From a virus: a stretch of DNA of 62,475 nt. Below, in pieces: positions 8,671-17,635 of this stretch (position 1 is the first letter of the stretch; each line of letters opens with the position of its first letter). The notes under the pieces are model-generated. The model was not told the DNA's origin. It did not search any database and saw only the letters and a program-made list of their open reading frames with translations. The stretch lies in the IMG/VR virus record IMGVR_UViG_3300023184_000124, positions 1-62,475 of that record; one strand, written 5' to 3'. The position numbers and the translations under genes were made by a program.

Positions 8671-9951
8671 TTACCAAGATGTGGTAACTATTTTTTTCCA
8701 TATATCATTACCAACATATGCTGTTGCAGTAGTAGCAGTTGAATTGGAACTTAAAGTAACTACAGTATCAGCAACTCCATTGGTTCTAGATTGACTAACT
8801 GTAATATTTGGACTAGATATTGCTTTAATATAATATACTGTATTAGCATATATTCCACCTATGTTGGCAGTGAAAATAATCGGAGCATTAACTGTTAAAT
8901 TAGTTATATTATTTAACGTAACAGCATTAGTGGTTACTGTAGTATTGCTAACATTTTTTAAATAACTAGTAGAATTATATGTGTCAGTACATATATAAAC
9001 ATAATTTACCGGATTCCCGTACATTGTACTAGTTAATGACGAATTACCTGCTAAATTAACATTAGCGCCGCCTAACGTAGAAGAAACTGAAAATGTAGTA
9101 GCAGAAACGACATTTCTAACATAATATGTTGTTCCAACTGCAATACTTGCTTCACAGCTGGTGCCGGAAAAAGTAATAGGCATATCAGTATATAATTGTG
9201 TCGTATTTCCTGTAGTAGTAAAATAATCTGCGGCGTTGGAAATAGTTATGGGTAGTTGATCTAAAGACTGACTTGCTACTACAGTACCGGGTACATCTCC
9301 TCGAAATCCAGTTGGGGGAACAAGACGATTATTTTGAATTTGAGTATCTATTCTTGGTCTGTTATAGGGTTCTACCAATAAACTATTTCCACAATCAACG
9401 GTACTTATTCTATAATCAATTTGACTAATATTATACGGAATAGAAACAGTAGCCACACCTGCAATATTTGAAAAATTTTCTAAAGTTGTTACGCCGGTGT
9501 TTTCATTTATTACCATTTCACTAGGGAAAGATATAAATGAATTAGCATTACTTATTGCCAATTGCAGTTGAACATTACTTTGCGTTCCAGTTGGGGCCCA
9601 ATTTCCAAATTGAAATGTTATATTACCTGCAACGGTACCATATTGAACATCTCCTAATGATACATCTACTAATACAGTTCCTGACAGACTATTCCCTAAA
9701 TTATAAGTAGTTGCTCTAAAACTTCTAGTTGCAGCATTACTAATAATTGTATTAGCCATATCGTTGTTTAATGAACTCCCACTCAACGCTGATTTAACCA
9801 CTACTTTATTTTGTAAATCTGTAATTTCAGTGGCAGCGGTGTTTAAATTAGTTTTTATAGATGCAAAATTATCTCTAAATCCCTGACTATTGTTATTAAC
9901 GCCAGGTATTGGATAATTGACATCTAATGCATTAGTATTAATTGTACTCAT
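8671..9951 (-). CDS. Virion (tail fibre/adhesin-like) protein with YYI-type modules (426 aa)
   Basis: The N-terminus (MSTINTNALDVNYPIPGVNNN) and a short coiled segment (ITDLQNKVVV) precede Thr/Ser/Asn-rich beta structure. Two copies of a module with the pattern F(T/S)G ... TYY(V/I)(K/R) ... (T/I)(F/I)(S/T)V occur in the C-terminal half, for example VGTTYYVRNVVSATTFSVSS. The same module is repeated many times in the giant protein at 43045-62475. A short tail motif (YVYICTDTY and WKKIV) resembles the end of the 90-residue protein at 13257-13529. A CTAAATA late motif lies 18 bp before the start. Role in the tail or fibres is inferred from these links. Confidence 0.75.
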   Translation of the reverse strand: MSTINTNALDVNYPIPGVNNNSQGFRDNFASIKTNLNTAATEITDLQNKVVVKSALSGSSLNNDMANTIISNAATRSFRATTYNLGNSLSGTVLVDVSLGDVQYGTVAGNITFQFGNWAPTGTQSNVQLQLAISNANSFISFPSEMVINENTGVTTLENFSNIAGVATVSIPYNISQIDYRISTVDCGNSLLVEPYNRPRIDTQIQNNRLVPPTGFRGDVPGTVVASQSLDQLPITISNAADYFTTTGNTTQLYTDMPITFSGTSCEASIAVGTTYYVRNVVSATTFSVSSTLGGANVNLAGNSSLTSTMYGNPVNYVYICTDTYNSTSYLKNVSNTTVTTNAVTLNNITNLTVNAPIIFTANIGGIYANTVYYIKAISSPNITVSQSRTNGVADTVVTLSSNSTATTATAYVGNDIWKKIVTTSW

Positions 9952-9969
9952 ATTCTATATTCCATGAAG

Positions 9970-9976
9970 TATTTAG
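9970..9976 (-). promoter_or_regulatory. Late-promoter-like motif CTAAATA
   Basis: CTAAATA on the minus strand lies 18 bp before the ATG at 9951 and overlaps the stop codon of the upstream 886-residue gene. It would allow the 426-residue virion protein to be expressed separately. Confidence 0.5.
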
Positions 9977-12633
9977 TATTGAGATTCATTTGGTAAAATA
10001 GTTTTATGTGGAAATAATACATGAAAATTTTTACTATTTAATGGATCTGGTACCGGGGTAGCACTTGGCAATCCTGTCCAAGTAGGAGGATTAGTAGTTT
10101 TATCATAGTTATATGTGGTGCTTTTATCCACAGTAAATCTATCAATATTAAAATTAATTTGATTTAATTTATATGCCCAATTGTCATTTATATTATTTTT
10201 AATAGTAATTGCTTTACCTGGTTTGGTATAACAAATAACCCACGCTTGTGTATATCCTAATGTATTACCATTCGCTTGCTGACTGGTCATCCATAGAGGT
10301 AATAAAGAAGAATCATATTGTTGACCCAAAACTGCTGACACTCTGTTACGCATATTAATTAAACTATTTGGATATAACACTCTAGCCGAACCCGGAGTTA
10401 AACTAGTATAATATTCTTGACCAAATATATTTACATAACTAGTATATATATCATCTACACTAGTATACCAAGAACCCTGAAATAGATTAATAGGAGTTGG
10501 CCAATATATTTCACTGCTAACACTTACCCCGCTAGGATTTATTAAATTATCAATGATTTCACTATATACAACCTCATATATAATAGTACCAGCACTATTT
10601 TTAGCAACAGCAGTTTTTAATTCACCCAATGTTACATTTCTCCAATAATGATTTTGTGTAACTGCGGCAATATATTCATCTAAATCGCTAGAAAATACAC
10701 CATATAAATGCTCATATACAACACTAGTTGCTTTACCAAAATATATATCAGTTGCTCTATATAAATCTATAGTAGGAATCAAGGTAGTATTAGTTAACAA
10801 TGAATTTATTATATTTCTATCTGTAATACTAGGTGTAGCGTTAATATATAATATATCTGTTGGTTGATTATATTGTTGTAAAACAGATATAGTAAATGTT
10901 TTATTTGAATTTAATAATGGATGATCAGGAGAGTATGCTCGTATAGTAACAGTAAAATCAGTAGTTTCGTTTAGTATTAAAAATTGATTAGTAGGTTGAT
11001 CCGCAACATATCCGGTTATTTCTCCATTATATAATAATTCTAAATTAGGAGGAAGTGAACCTGACACAATGTCATAATATAGTTCTACTTGAGCAGTTGC
11101 TAATACATTTAATGTACTAATTGTTCCGTTATAAATTGTTCCCATATTAGCTGGAGTAATCCAAGTAACAATACCATCAAGCCCATTACTTATTTTATAT
11201 GAAAACTCAACATATTCACTTATAAACGATCCTTTTAATACAGCAACTGAAAAATTATATTGGTTAATTCCAGTTGACCCTAAAATTGGAGTACCAGTTA
11301 TCCAACCAGTTGTTGTATTCCCTATCATTCCACTTGGTAATCCTGAATAAGAATATGAAATTACAGAATTATCAAAGTCTTTTCCTATTATCTTAAATGC
11401 AAAATAATTATCACTTTGAGTAGTGCCAATAAAAGTTGAAGTAGCAGACGGGGTAGTTAATGTTCCACTTTCTTTGGGCGGTGTAAAATAATATCCATAA
11501 TATTCATTAGTTGGTAAAATATTAAATGTAGTGGGTCTTGTATTTAAAATAACCGGACTTCTTGAATTTGGTATTTTGCCCGGACCCCCTTGGCTTACTG
11601 GAGTATTTTGATTAATAACGGTAAGTTGATATTCAGCCACAGCAGTGCCTAATGCACTTTCTAATTTTAATGTAAAAGATGATGTTCTTATTGTTGGCTG
11701 ACCTACACTAGTAGCCGGTAAAGTAACTGTCATATACCCAGCAGCGTCTGTAACTAAGTAAGTTGGACCGTTTTGGATAGTAGACACCGTAAATTCAGTA
11801 CTATTAATTATACTTTTAACATAATATGTAGTAGTATTTAGTGAAGTAGCAGTTCCGGTACCGGACCCAACTCCTGTTGCAGTAAATAGTACGCCTATTG
11901 AATTAGCAGGTGCACCGATTAAAGTAAAGTCAGTTGGGGTATTACCAATCGTTGTAATTTCATAACTATTTCCTATTATAAAATAACCTGCAGATACTAC
12001 AGCTGTGGATGATATTGTCCCGAACGTAGTGCCTGAAAAAAGTACAATTCTACCCAAAGCAAATCCAGTTGTACTTAAACAAGTTATAATATTTGTTGAT
12101 GCAGTTGTGAGAGAAGCACTTGTTACTATTAACGGAAATGTTATATTAAGTATTGGTGGGTTTGGATATCCTCTAATAATACCTGATTCATTTATTTCTA
12201 GCCCAGACGGCAATAAGCCTTCTTTTAGGGATATAATTACAGTATTGTTAACATCAGGATTAGAATATTGAATTGGAATTTCAACCCAAATACTATCTTG
12301 TACACTTAATAAAGATCCAGTGGGAGTAGTAAACTTTGGAATTGCAGCGCCTAATACAACCATAGAAAATGTTCTATCTCTTAAATTATTTAAATTATCA
12401 GTAACACGTACAGTAAAAGTGCTAGTTGTTGCTAATGTAACTAAAGTGGGAGTGCCGGTTATTAATCCATCTTGATCTAATGATAAGCCTGGCGGTAGTA
12501 CTCCGCATAATAATGCATATGATATTGATGATGCAGGTGACTGTGCAGATGCTGATAATTGAAAAGTAGCCGGTAACAATGATGGAAATGTTCCCAGAGA
12601 TCCGGCGGGGGTGTTCCAAATAGGCTGTGCCAT
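9973..12633 (-). CDS. Virion protein with putative Ig (He_PIG-like) domains and shared tail modules (886 aa)
   Basis: The N-terminus has Ig-like repeats of the He_PIG type: LPPGLSLDQDGLITGTPT, then LLPSGLEINESGIIRGYP, later GLPSGMIGNTTTGWITGTP and SLPPNLELLYNGEITGY. Such folds are common in phage surface adhesins. Around residues 170-310 a YYI-type module is interrupted by a second module ending [10 protein letters not shown]. Both modules are repeated in the giant protein at 43045-62475. The C-terminal 300 residues are aromatic-rich and lack repeats. The gene is followed in the same direction by the 426-residue virion protein and preceded by an endolysin. A decoration or fibre role is inferred; the Ig fold is known to occur in such proteins. 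Confidence 0.75.
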   Translation of the reverse strand: MAQPIWNTPAGSLGTFPSLLPATFQLSASAQSPASSISYALLCGVLPPGLSLDQDGLITGTPTLVTLATTSTFTVRVTDNLNNLRDRTFSMVVLGAAIPKFTTPTGSLLSVQDSIWVEIPIQYSNPDVNNTVIISLKEGLLPSGLEINESGIIRGYPNPPILNITFPLIVTSASLTTASTNIITCLSTTGFALGRIVLFSGTTFGTISSTAVVSAGYFIIGNSYEITTIGNTPTDFTLIGAPANSIGVLFTATGVGSGTGTATSLNTTTYYVKSIINSTEFTVSTIQNGPTYLVTDAAGYMTVTLPATSVGQPTIRTSSFTLKLESALGTAVAEYQLTVINQNTPVSQGGPGKIPNSRSPVILNTRPTTFNILPTNEYYGYYFTPPKESGTLTTPSATSTFIGTTQSDNYFAFKIIGKDFDNSVISYSYSGLPSGMIGNTTTGWITGTPILGSTGINQYNFSVAVLKGSFISEYVEFSYKISNGLDGIVTWITPANMGTIYNGTISTLNVLATAQVELYYDIVSGSLPPNLELLYNGEITGYVADQPTNQFLILNETTDFTVTIRAYSPDHPLLNSNKTFTISVLQQYNQPTDILYINATPSITDRNIINSLLTNTTLIPTIDLYRATDIYFGKATSVVYEHLYGVFSSDLDEYIAAVTQNHYWRNVTLGELKTAVAKNSAGTIIYEVVYSEIIDNLINPSGVSVSSEIYWPTPINLFQGSWYTSVDDIYTSYVNIFGQEYYTSLTPGSARVLYPNSLINMRNRVSAVLGQQYDSSLLPLWMTSQQANGNTLGYTQAWVICYTKPGKAITIKNNINDNWAYKLNQINFNIDRFTVDKSTTYNYDKTTNPPTWTGLPSATPVPDPLNSKNFHVLFPHKTILPNESQY
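11852..11900 (-). repeat. 49-bp element identical to 51194-51242
   Basis: The minus strand here is identical over 49 bp to plus-strand positions 51194-51242 in the giant gene. Both encode the same part of a GSGTGTA-type module. The flanking module sequence is also very similar. Confidence 0.85.
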
Positions 12634-12634
12634 A

Positions 12635-13255
12635 TTATCTTTGCAGCATATCCAATGCTATCTCATAATGATGTTTTCTATCTTCCAATCCAATGGTCCC
12701 ACCATTAATTCTTTTTGTCAGTGTTACAAAATCACCACTGTCACAATATTGATTTAATTTATTATTATCCCAAAACCAGCCAGCACTTGCCACGGCACCG
12801 TTTGGAGTTTCTAAATATGCAACAGTATCTTCAATTGATAAATCTAATGCTAGGGCAAATTTAGTATAATTATCTCTACCGGTTAATTGAATTAATCCCC
12901 TACCACAAAATCGATATCCGTCACCACTGGCTTCATCTCCGTTTTTCATCCTATTAGCATATACACGATTGGCAATCATTTCGGGTTTGCGTTCATATCT
13001 TTTTGCAGTTGCTTCATCATAAAAGTATTTCTTAAAGGTAGTCATTAATCCTTTGGCACTGTAATTTAAATTTTCTTTTACAAAATTAAATCCTCCGGAC
13101 TCATGTGCGATTTGTGCTAAAAACCCTGCTATTCTATTTGTATTAACAAACATGTCATAGTATTCACCTACAGTATTCAACGGTTCAATATATGTAGTTA
13201 GAATACTATCTTTTGTTTTAGGACAAAGGGTGTGTAATAATTCTATTGTAATCAT
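12635..13255 (-). CDS. Endolysin, glycoside hydrolase family 19 (chitinase-like lysozyme)
   Basis: The 206-residue protein is a single GH19-type catalytic domain that would cleave peptidoglycan glycan strands during lysis. The family signature is clear: AQIAHESGGF with a candidate catalytic Glu at residue 52, then YRFCGRGLIQLTGRDNY, and NGGTIGLEDR near the end. There is no signal peptide or membrane helix, so it needs a holin or another export route; no holin was recognised in this window. It lies within the late virion gene block, 1 bp upstream of the 886-residue structural gene, and is probably transcribed from the late motif at 13551. Confidence 0.9.
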   Translation of the reverse strand: MITIELLHTLCPKTKDSILTTYIEPLNTVGEYYDMFVNTNRIAGFLAQIAHESGGFNFVKENLNYSAKGLMTTFKKYFYDEATAKRYERKPEMIANRVYANRMKNGDEASGDGYRFCGRGLIQLTGRDNYTKFALALDLSIEDTVAYLETPNGAVASAGWFWDNNKLNQYCDSGDFVTLTKRINGGTIGLEDRKHHYEIALDMLQR

Positions 13256-13256
13256 A

Positions 13257-13529
13257 TTAATATCCGCCGGTTAATGTGGCTCTTTTCCATGTATTAGTTG
13301 CAGTACAAACATATATATAATTAGCATCCCAGCATATTTGTCCAATTGTGCCTGTAGCACTAGATGCTTTAGTAGTTAGTGGGGACTGTAATATATTAGC
13401 AAGTACAGTGTTTGCAGTTACATAATCGTTATCAACATTAGTTAATATTGTACCTGATGAATTTACAACCAACGTTGGTGGAATCCCTACAGAGTAACCG
13501 GTTATACTGTTGAATAATTCTGATGACAT
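13257..13529 (-). CDS. Small virion protein (90 aa)
   Basis: The protein begins MSSELFNSITGYSVGIPPT and ends with IGQICWDANYIYVCTATNTW and a short basic tail. This C-terminal pattern resembles text in the 426-residue virion protein at 8671-9951. It is late-expressed, with a CATAAATA motif 21 bp before the ATG, and lies directly after the gp23 terminator. It precedes the endolysin gene by 1 bp. I infer a minor virion or fibre-attachment protein; no named family is recognised. Confidence 0.65.
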   Translation of the reverse strand: MSSELFNSITGYSVGIPPTLVVNSSGTILTNVDNDYVTANTVLANILQSPLTTKASSATGTIGQICWDANYIYVCTATNTWKRATLTGGY

Positions 13530-13550
13530 AAATATTCCATTGTTATATTG

Positions 13551-13558
13551 TATTTATG
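13551..13558 (-). promoter_or_regulatory. Late-promoter-like motif CATAAATA
   Basis: CATAAATA on the minus strand lies between the gp23 terminator and the start at 13529, with 21 bp to the ATG. It would restart transcription for the small virion protein, endolysin and adhesin genes. Confidence 0.55.
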
Positions 13559-13570
13559 CAATAACAAAAA

Positions 13571-13588
13571 AGGGTGCCGAAGCACCCT
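13571..13588 (-). terminator. Intrinsic terminator after gp23
   Basis: On the minus strand AGGGTGC-TTCG-GCACCCT forms a 7-bp GC-rich stem with a UUCG tetraloop, followed by six U. It lies 31 bp past the gp23 stop codon and closes the head operon. Confidence 0.9.
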
Positions 13589-13618
13589 CTTTGTTTGACA
13601 AAACAAACAACCCAAATT

Positions 13619-14815
13619 TTATTGGAATGTTAAATTTGCAACAGCTATCTCACCAACGTAATCCGCAGCATTACCAAAACTGCTTGCAGTATTAGTAAGC
13701 TCGATATATCCGTAACGAGTCATAAATGATACGACTGGTTCGAATGTTGTTGGATCAAGAACAACACCAGAACTCATCAACGGAATGTAAGGGCAATAGA
13801 ATGCCGCTGCATCTGTTTCTGAAGAACCTTTATAACCAACCAATACAGGTTGTGTATCAGGTGCATAAGAGTCAACAAATACACGCATAGCGCCGTTTAA
13901 GGTACCAACGAACTTTGTATTTGTTGGTGCTTCAAAAGTACCTTCTGTAGTACGAGCGAATGCAGAAGTTGTAGCACTTTGTAGAACCGTTAACGCTGCA
14001 CTAGATACAACAGCCCAGTTACCTGCTCCACGACGGGTGCGTTGAGCGATCAAGTTAGCAACACGATTGATAAGAACTGCCAATGCAGCATGTTCATCAC
14101 CAACATATGTAGCAGTACCAGATACGGTTGCCTGATTGAATGTAAACTCAGTAGTTGCTAAGGTACGTAATGACAATAGAATTTCCTGGTCAATTTCAGC
14201 TGTAATTTCTTGTGCCAAAGCAGCCATAATTTCTGCTTCAACGTCAATGCCATGCTGGCTTTGTGCGTCTTGAGCAGCTTCAAATGTCCAACGTGCTTGC
14301 AATTTACGTGATTTCGCTTCAACAGCTTGACGTAGAATTTGCACACTGATTTGTTTACCGCCATTGCCTTCAAGGGCAGCGGTATTATTTGCAGTATAGC
14401 TGCTAGTTGAACCTGTTGCTTGTGGAGTACGTGAATACGCCTGAGCAATCATGAACGGACTTAATGCTTCTTGACCAGCGGTAACACTAGTTGCTGCTGC
14501 ACTGTTGTCTGTTAAAGACTGAGCATAGCGAACACGCAATGTATGAATCTGACCAACTGGACCTGTCATTGGCTGAACGCCTACCAATTCGTTAGCGATA
14601 ACGGTTGGCATGACACGACGGATAACCGGAAGAATCACACGATTTAATGTAGCGATGTTTCCAGCTGTTGTAGTACCGGCTGAAGATTCAGCAAGTAACT
14701 GTCTTTTTGTGTTTTCTAAAATAACACCCATTGTTGAACGACGGTTGCCTCTTAGACCTTCTAACAGGGCGTCCTTGGTTTCGTTCCAACGGCCTTCTAA
14801 TAATACTTTTGACAT
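13619..14815 (-). CDS. gp23: Major capsid protein (gp23)
   Basis: This is the shell subunit of the head. The pattern after the pro-peptide is typical of gp23: NRVILPVIRRVMPTVIANEL followed by VGVQPMTGPVGQIHTLRVRY, and C-terminal ATFEP-like and RYGY text. A prohead-protease-type site, LLAE before Ser44, is visible, so the mature N-terminus probably starts at residue 44. At 398 residues it is shorter than the 521 of T4 and probably lacks the T4 insertion domain. AGGAGA precedes the ATG. It is last in the operon 20-67-68-21-22-23, and the GroES-like gene at 6544-6909 probably supports its folding. Confidence 0.97.
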   Translation of the reverse strand: MSKVLLEGRWNETKDALLEGLRGNRRSTMGVILENTKRQLLAESSAGTTTAGNIATLNRVILPVIRRVMPTVIANELVGVQPMTGPVGQIHTLRVRYAQSLTDNSAAATSVTAGQEALSPFMIAQAYSRTPQATGSTSSYTANNTAALEGNGGKQISVQILRQAVEAKSRKLQARWTFEAAQDAQSQHGIDVEAEIMAALAQEITAEIDQEILLSLRTLATTEFTFNQATVSGTATYVGDEHAALAVLINRVANLIAQRTRRGAGNWAVVSSAALTVLQSATTSAFARTTEGTFEAPTNTKFVGTLNGAMRVFVDSYAPDTQPVLVGYKGSSETDAAAFYCPYIPLMSSGVVLDPTTFEPVVSFMTRYGYIELTNTASSFGNAADYVGEIAVANLTFQ

Positions 14816-14845
14816 TTTATATATCTCCTAATGTATGTCTTTATT

Positions 14846-15946
14846 TCACAGCCCTGCTAGACGTTTAATGTCTATTACGTTATCACGTTCATAGATATCA
14901 ACTTCTTGTTTAGCAGCTTTATTACCAGTAATTTCTGTAATAATAGATTCATTCAAAGCAGATTTTCCAATCTTTTTCTCATTACCATTATTAAGAACTG
15001 CTGGCAAATACTTATCGAAAGCGACTTTCAACTTGTTAGTTTGTACACTTTCTAGTAAGTCCATCATAACTACAGATTTCTCTTCATTGAGAGTAGACAA
15101 TAAATCGCTCATTGTTTTTTCTCTTAGATTTGATTCTTTAATCATGCGAACTTCACGTTCTTTTCCTTCAACCAGTTTTTTAACTGCGTTGACCGATTTA
15201 ATAGACTCTGCTAGTTGAGTTTCTTTTTCACCTAGTTTAGCCATTAATTTGCGAGTTTCAGCTTTATCATTTAAATGAGTTACTGAAAATTCTCCTGCAA
15301 ATGCTTCAAAAAGCCGACGACCAAAATTGTTTTCTCTAGCAATTTTAATGTCTTCTTTTAATTGATGTAGTTCACCCTTTAGATGAGCAGTTACGATTGC
15401 ATTCAATTTACTAGCAGATTCAGCGACAAAACGTGCTTTCAATGTAGTTAATTGTTTACGACCTTCAGCAACTAATTTAACCTTAGATTCAACAACAGCT
15501 TGTTTATCTTGTGCGAATTCTTTAATTTCGCGGGATAAAGCATGAACAATAAATTGTCCTACTTTTTGTTGATTTTCTTTTTGAATACTACGATCTTTAC
15601 GCAATTCTTTGATTTCTTCGGCTAATTTAACAACCATAAAATCATTGAATTTAGTAGCAGATTCATGTAGTTTCATTTTTGCTTTAATTCGGTCTTCATT
15701 CATTGCCTGACGTTCGCTCTGAAATTCTACAATTTCAGAACTAAGGCCTTCAGTAACCATTTTATCTAGTGCTTCTACCATCACGATTCTATCATGCTCA
15801 TAACGATTTGCAAACTCTTCTCTTAGTTCTGTGCGTACTTGCTCTCGTGCTTCAACCAATTTAGAGTCCCAGGCTTCATTAAGTTCCTGCCCGATTTCTT
15901 CATTAATTAATCCACTTTCAAGTAATGGTTTGATAGCATCAAACAT
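14846..15946 (-). CDS. gp22: Prohead scaffolding core protein (gp22)
   Basis: The gp22 scaffold fills the prohead and is degraded by gp21 during maturation. The 366-residue protein is almost entirely charged helix and coiled coil, rich in Glu, Lys, Leu and Arg, as expected. It begins MFDAIKPLLESGLINEEIG. Its place between gp21 and gp23 matches T4 exactly. It is about 100 residues longer than T4 gp22. GGGGAA upstream of the ATG is a good ribosome site. The gp21 stop codon lies 2 bp upstream. Confidence 0.93.
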   Translation of the reverse strand: MFDAIKPLLESGLINEEIGQELNEAWDSKLVEAREQVRTELREEFANRYEHDRIVMVEALDKMVTEGLSSEIVEFQSERQAMNEDRIKAKMKLHESATKFNDFMVVKLAEEIKELRKDRSIQKENQQKVGQFIVHALSREIKEFAQDKQAVVESKVKLVAEGRKQLTTLKARFVAESASKLNAIVTAHLKGELHQLKEDIKIARENNFGRRLFEAFAGEFSVTHLNDKAETRKLMAKLGEKETQLAESIKSVNAVKKLVEGKEREVRMIKESNLREKTMSDLLSTLNEEKSVVMMDLLESVQTNKLKVAFDKYLPAVLNNGNEKKIGKSALNESIITEITGNKAAKQEVDIYERDNVIDIKRLAGL

Positions 15947-15948
15947 AC

Positions 15949-16590
15949 TTATTCCCCTTTTTTAATTTTGAGATCATTAATTAGGCGTTTAACTTCCTCT
16001 TTAAGAAATCTCTGTACTTTTTTATCGCCTTTAGCATCTTTTGCAATAGTTAAGAGTTTATGACCATGTTTCATGTTGATCATGCCTTCATAAATAGCCT
16101 TAGGGTATGCATTAGGTGCGCTCGGTTGAGCAACGATATCCACTGTGACTATTTCAAAGTCACTGACACGGCCATCAGAGTCGTTAACGTTTCCGCTACC
16201 TCGACTAGATACGCCTAGTTTAACACCACTTTCCAACATGGTAGTTACTAACTGCCCCATTGGAGTTGGTAATATTTTTAATTTACCAAAACCGTTTGCT
16301 CCGTCCATCCACATAGATGTTATCATATGTGATACTCGGTCTAAGTTAATTTTTAAGTCATCTGGGTGATCTACTTCACCTAATACAGAATAACCTTCAG
16401 TAATTTGTTTATTCAAAGTCTCTACTGCACTATCAATTTCAGAAATAGGGTAAACACGCTCGTTTGCGTTTTTTACCCCACCCTGAATGAAAATACCCTT
16501 CATATAAAGGGACTTTGTATTTCCCTCACCTGAACTTTCGAGAACCATACCGGCTTGACCGAAAGTCAGTTGCTCTTTGAGATAAGCCAT
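15949..16590 (-). CDS. gp21: Prohead core protease (gp21)
   Basis: A serine protease of the phage prohead protease family (related in fold to herpesvirus assemblin) that cleaves scaffold and capsid proteins. The expected motifs are present: GEVDHP with catalytic His75, and LGVSSRGSG with the nucleophile at Ser128 or Ser129. The length, 213 residues, matches T4 gp21 (212). AAGGAA precedes the ATG. The position between the gp68-like and gp22 genes is conserved with T4. Confidence 0.96.
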   Translation of the reverse strand: MAYLKEQLTFGQAGMVLESSGEGNTKSLYMKGIFIQGGVKNANERVYPISEIDSAVETLNKQITEGYSVLGEVDHPDDLKINLDRVSHMITSMWMDGANGFGKLKILPTPMGQLVTTMLESGVKLGVSSRGSGNVNDSDGRVSDFEIVTVDIVAQPSAPNAYPKAIYEGMINMKHGHKLLTIAKDAKGDKKVQRFLKEEVKRLINDLKIKKGE

Positions 16591-16604
16591 TACTCTCAGA
16601 TTCC

Positions 16605-17504
16605 TTATCTAGTAGTTTTACGTACTGTTCTTCGTGACTCGGCTAATGGGCTTTTGGTATTAACTCCAGCTGCTTGCGTTGTCGTTGGCTTTGGTGCCGC
16701 TGTTAAATCTTGCTTGGCTTGTGCAGGAACATTTTTGAATGAGCCCGCGCCTTTAACTTGCGTTTCACCTTTACTGCCATAATTGCTTGGCCCTTTTGGA
16801 CTTGTTGGTACTGATTCTGATTTACCACCTAGTGCAAAAGGTTTGCTTGCCATACCATTTTGACCCGAATTAAATCTTACGGTGCTTTTTGTTTGCTGAC
16901 CATCGTCACCACCAATTTTAGAACCATATAGTCCTTTAACAGGTTTCAGCGTGATTGCTTCCATCATTTCATCACCTTCTGGATTATCCATGTCATCACC
17001 GCCCGCAAATGCACCGGCTTCATCATCCATGTCATCTAATGACTCTTCGTCACCTCCGCCACCATTCATAATTTCTTCAAACTCAGCCATTAATCTTTCA
17101 AGATTATCTACTTTATCTTCAATATCTACTACTCGGTCTTCAACGGATCCTTCATCATCCATGTCATCCATACCTTCTTCATCAGAATCAAGATCCATTA
17201 TTTCTGTGTCTTCGTCATCATCCATGTCATCTAGGTCCATTTCATCATCTTCTTCGTTCATGCCTTGTTCTTCCATCTCAATTTCGTCCAGCAATCCAGC
17301 GGCTTCGCCGCTTGCATTTACCGGAGGTGCTGATGAATCAGTTGGCGCAACCATTAGATTTTCTTCTAGTGTGTCTTCGTCCATTAAATGTTCATAAATT
17401 TCGCGGGATTTTTCTACCACGATATCGTGAAATAATGCACGGGCTTGTTCTTCATTCTCGTTAATAATTAAATCAATGAGTTGTTCAAATTTTTTGTTAT
17501 CCAT
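16605..17504 (-). CDS. Acidic prohead core protein (gp68 position)
   Basis: It lies between gp67 and gp21, the place of gp68 in T4. Helical text at the start (KFEQLIDLIINENEEQARAL) leads into a long Asp/Glu/Met-rich stretch at about residues 70-180, then a Gly/Ser/Pro/Lys-rich basic tail. The strong switch from acidic to basic suggests an intrinsically disordered internal core protein. At 299 residues it is about twice the length of T4 gp68. TAGGAG lies upstream of the ATG and a CTAAATA motif 33 bp upstream. Assignment rests mainly on gene order. Confidence 0.75.
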   Translation of the reverse strand: MDNKKFEQLIDLIINENEEQARALFHDIVVEKSREIYEHLMDEDTLEENLMVAPTDSSAPPVNASGEAAGLLDEIEMEEQGMNEEDDEMDLDDMDDDEDTEIMDLDSDEEGMDDMDDEGSVEDRVVDIEDKVDNLERLMAEFEEIMNGGGGDEESLDDMDDEAGAFAGGDDMDNPEGDEMMEAITLKPVKGLYGSKIGGDDGQQTKSTVRFNSGQNGMASKPFALGGKSESVPTSPKGPSNYGSKGETQVKGAGSFKNVPAQAKQDLTAAPKPTTTQAAGVNTKSPLAESRRTVRKTTR

Positions 17505-17537
17505 TGTTTTTTTCTCCTAAGTAATGGCTTGTAAAAT

Positions 17538-17544
17538 TATTTAG
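17538..17544 (-). promoter_or_regulatory. Late-promoter-like motif CTAAATA
   Basis: Minus-strand CTAAATA lies 33 bp before the start of the gp68-like gene, in the 129-bp gap behind gp67. It would boost core and capsid genes independently of gp20. Confidence 0.5.
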
Positions 17545-17593
17545 CACATATACAATAAAAGAGCGTAATATGTATGCTTTTTTTACATTTTTG

Positions 17594-17635
17594 GTAAAAT
17601 CTGATGATTTTACAAAACTTTAATTGCTAAAGTTT
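17594..17635. other. Two hairpins behind gp67
   Basis: GTAAAATC-TGAT-GATTTTAC (17594-17613) is a perfect 8-bp stem, and AAACTTTA-ATTGC-TAAAGTTT (17615-17635) a second one that overlaps the gp67 stop codon. Neither has a U-run in the direction of transcription, so RNA processing or stability elements are as likely as termination. Confidence 0.45.

Noticed and set aside
16951-17397. A Ser-rich plus-strand frame
   Set aside because: It is the antisense of the Asp/Glu-rich stretch of the gp68-like gene (GAT/GAA read backwards as ATC/TTC).
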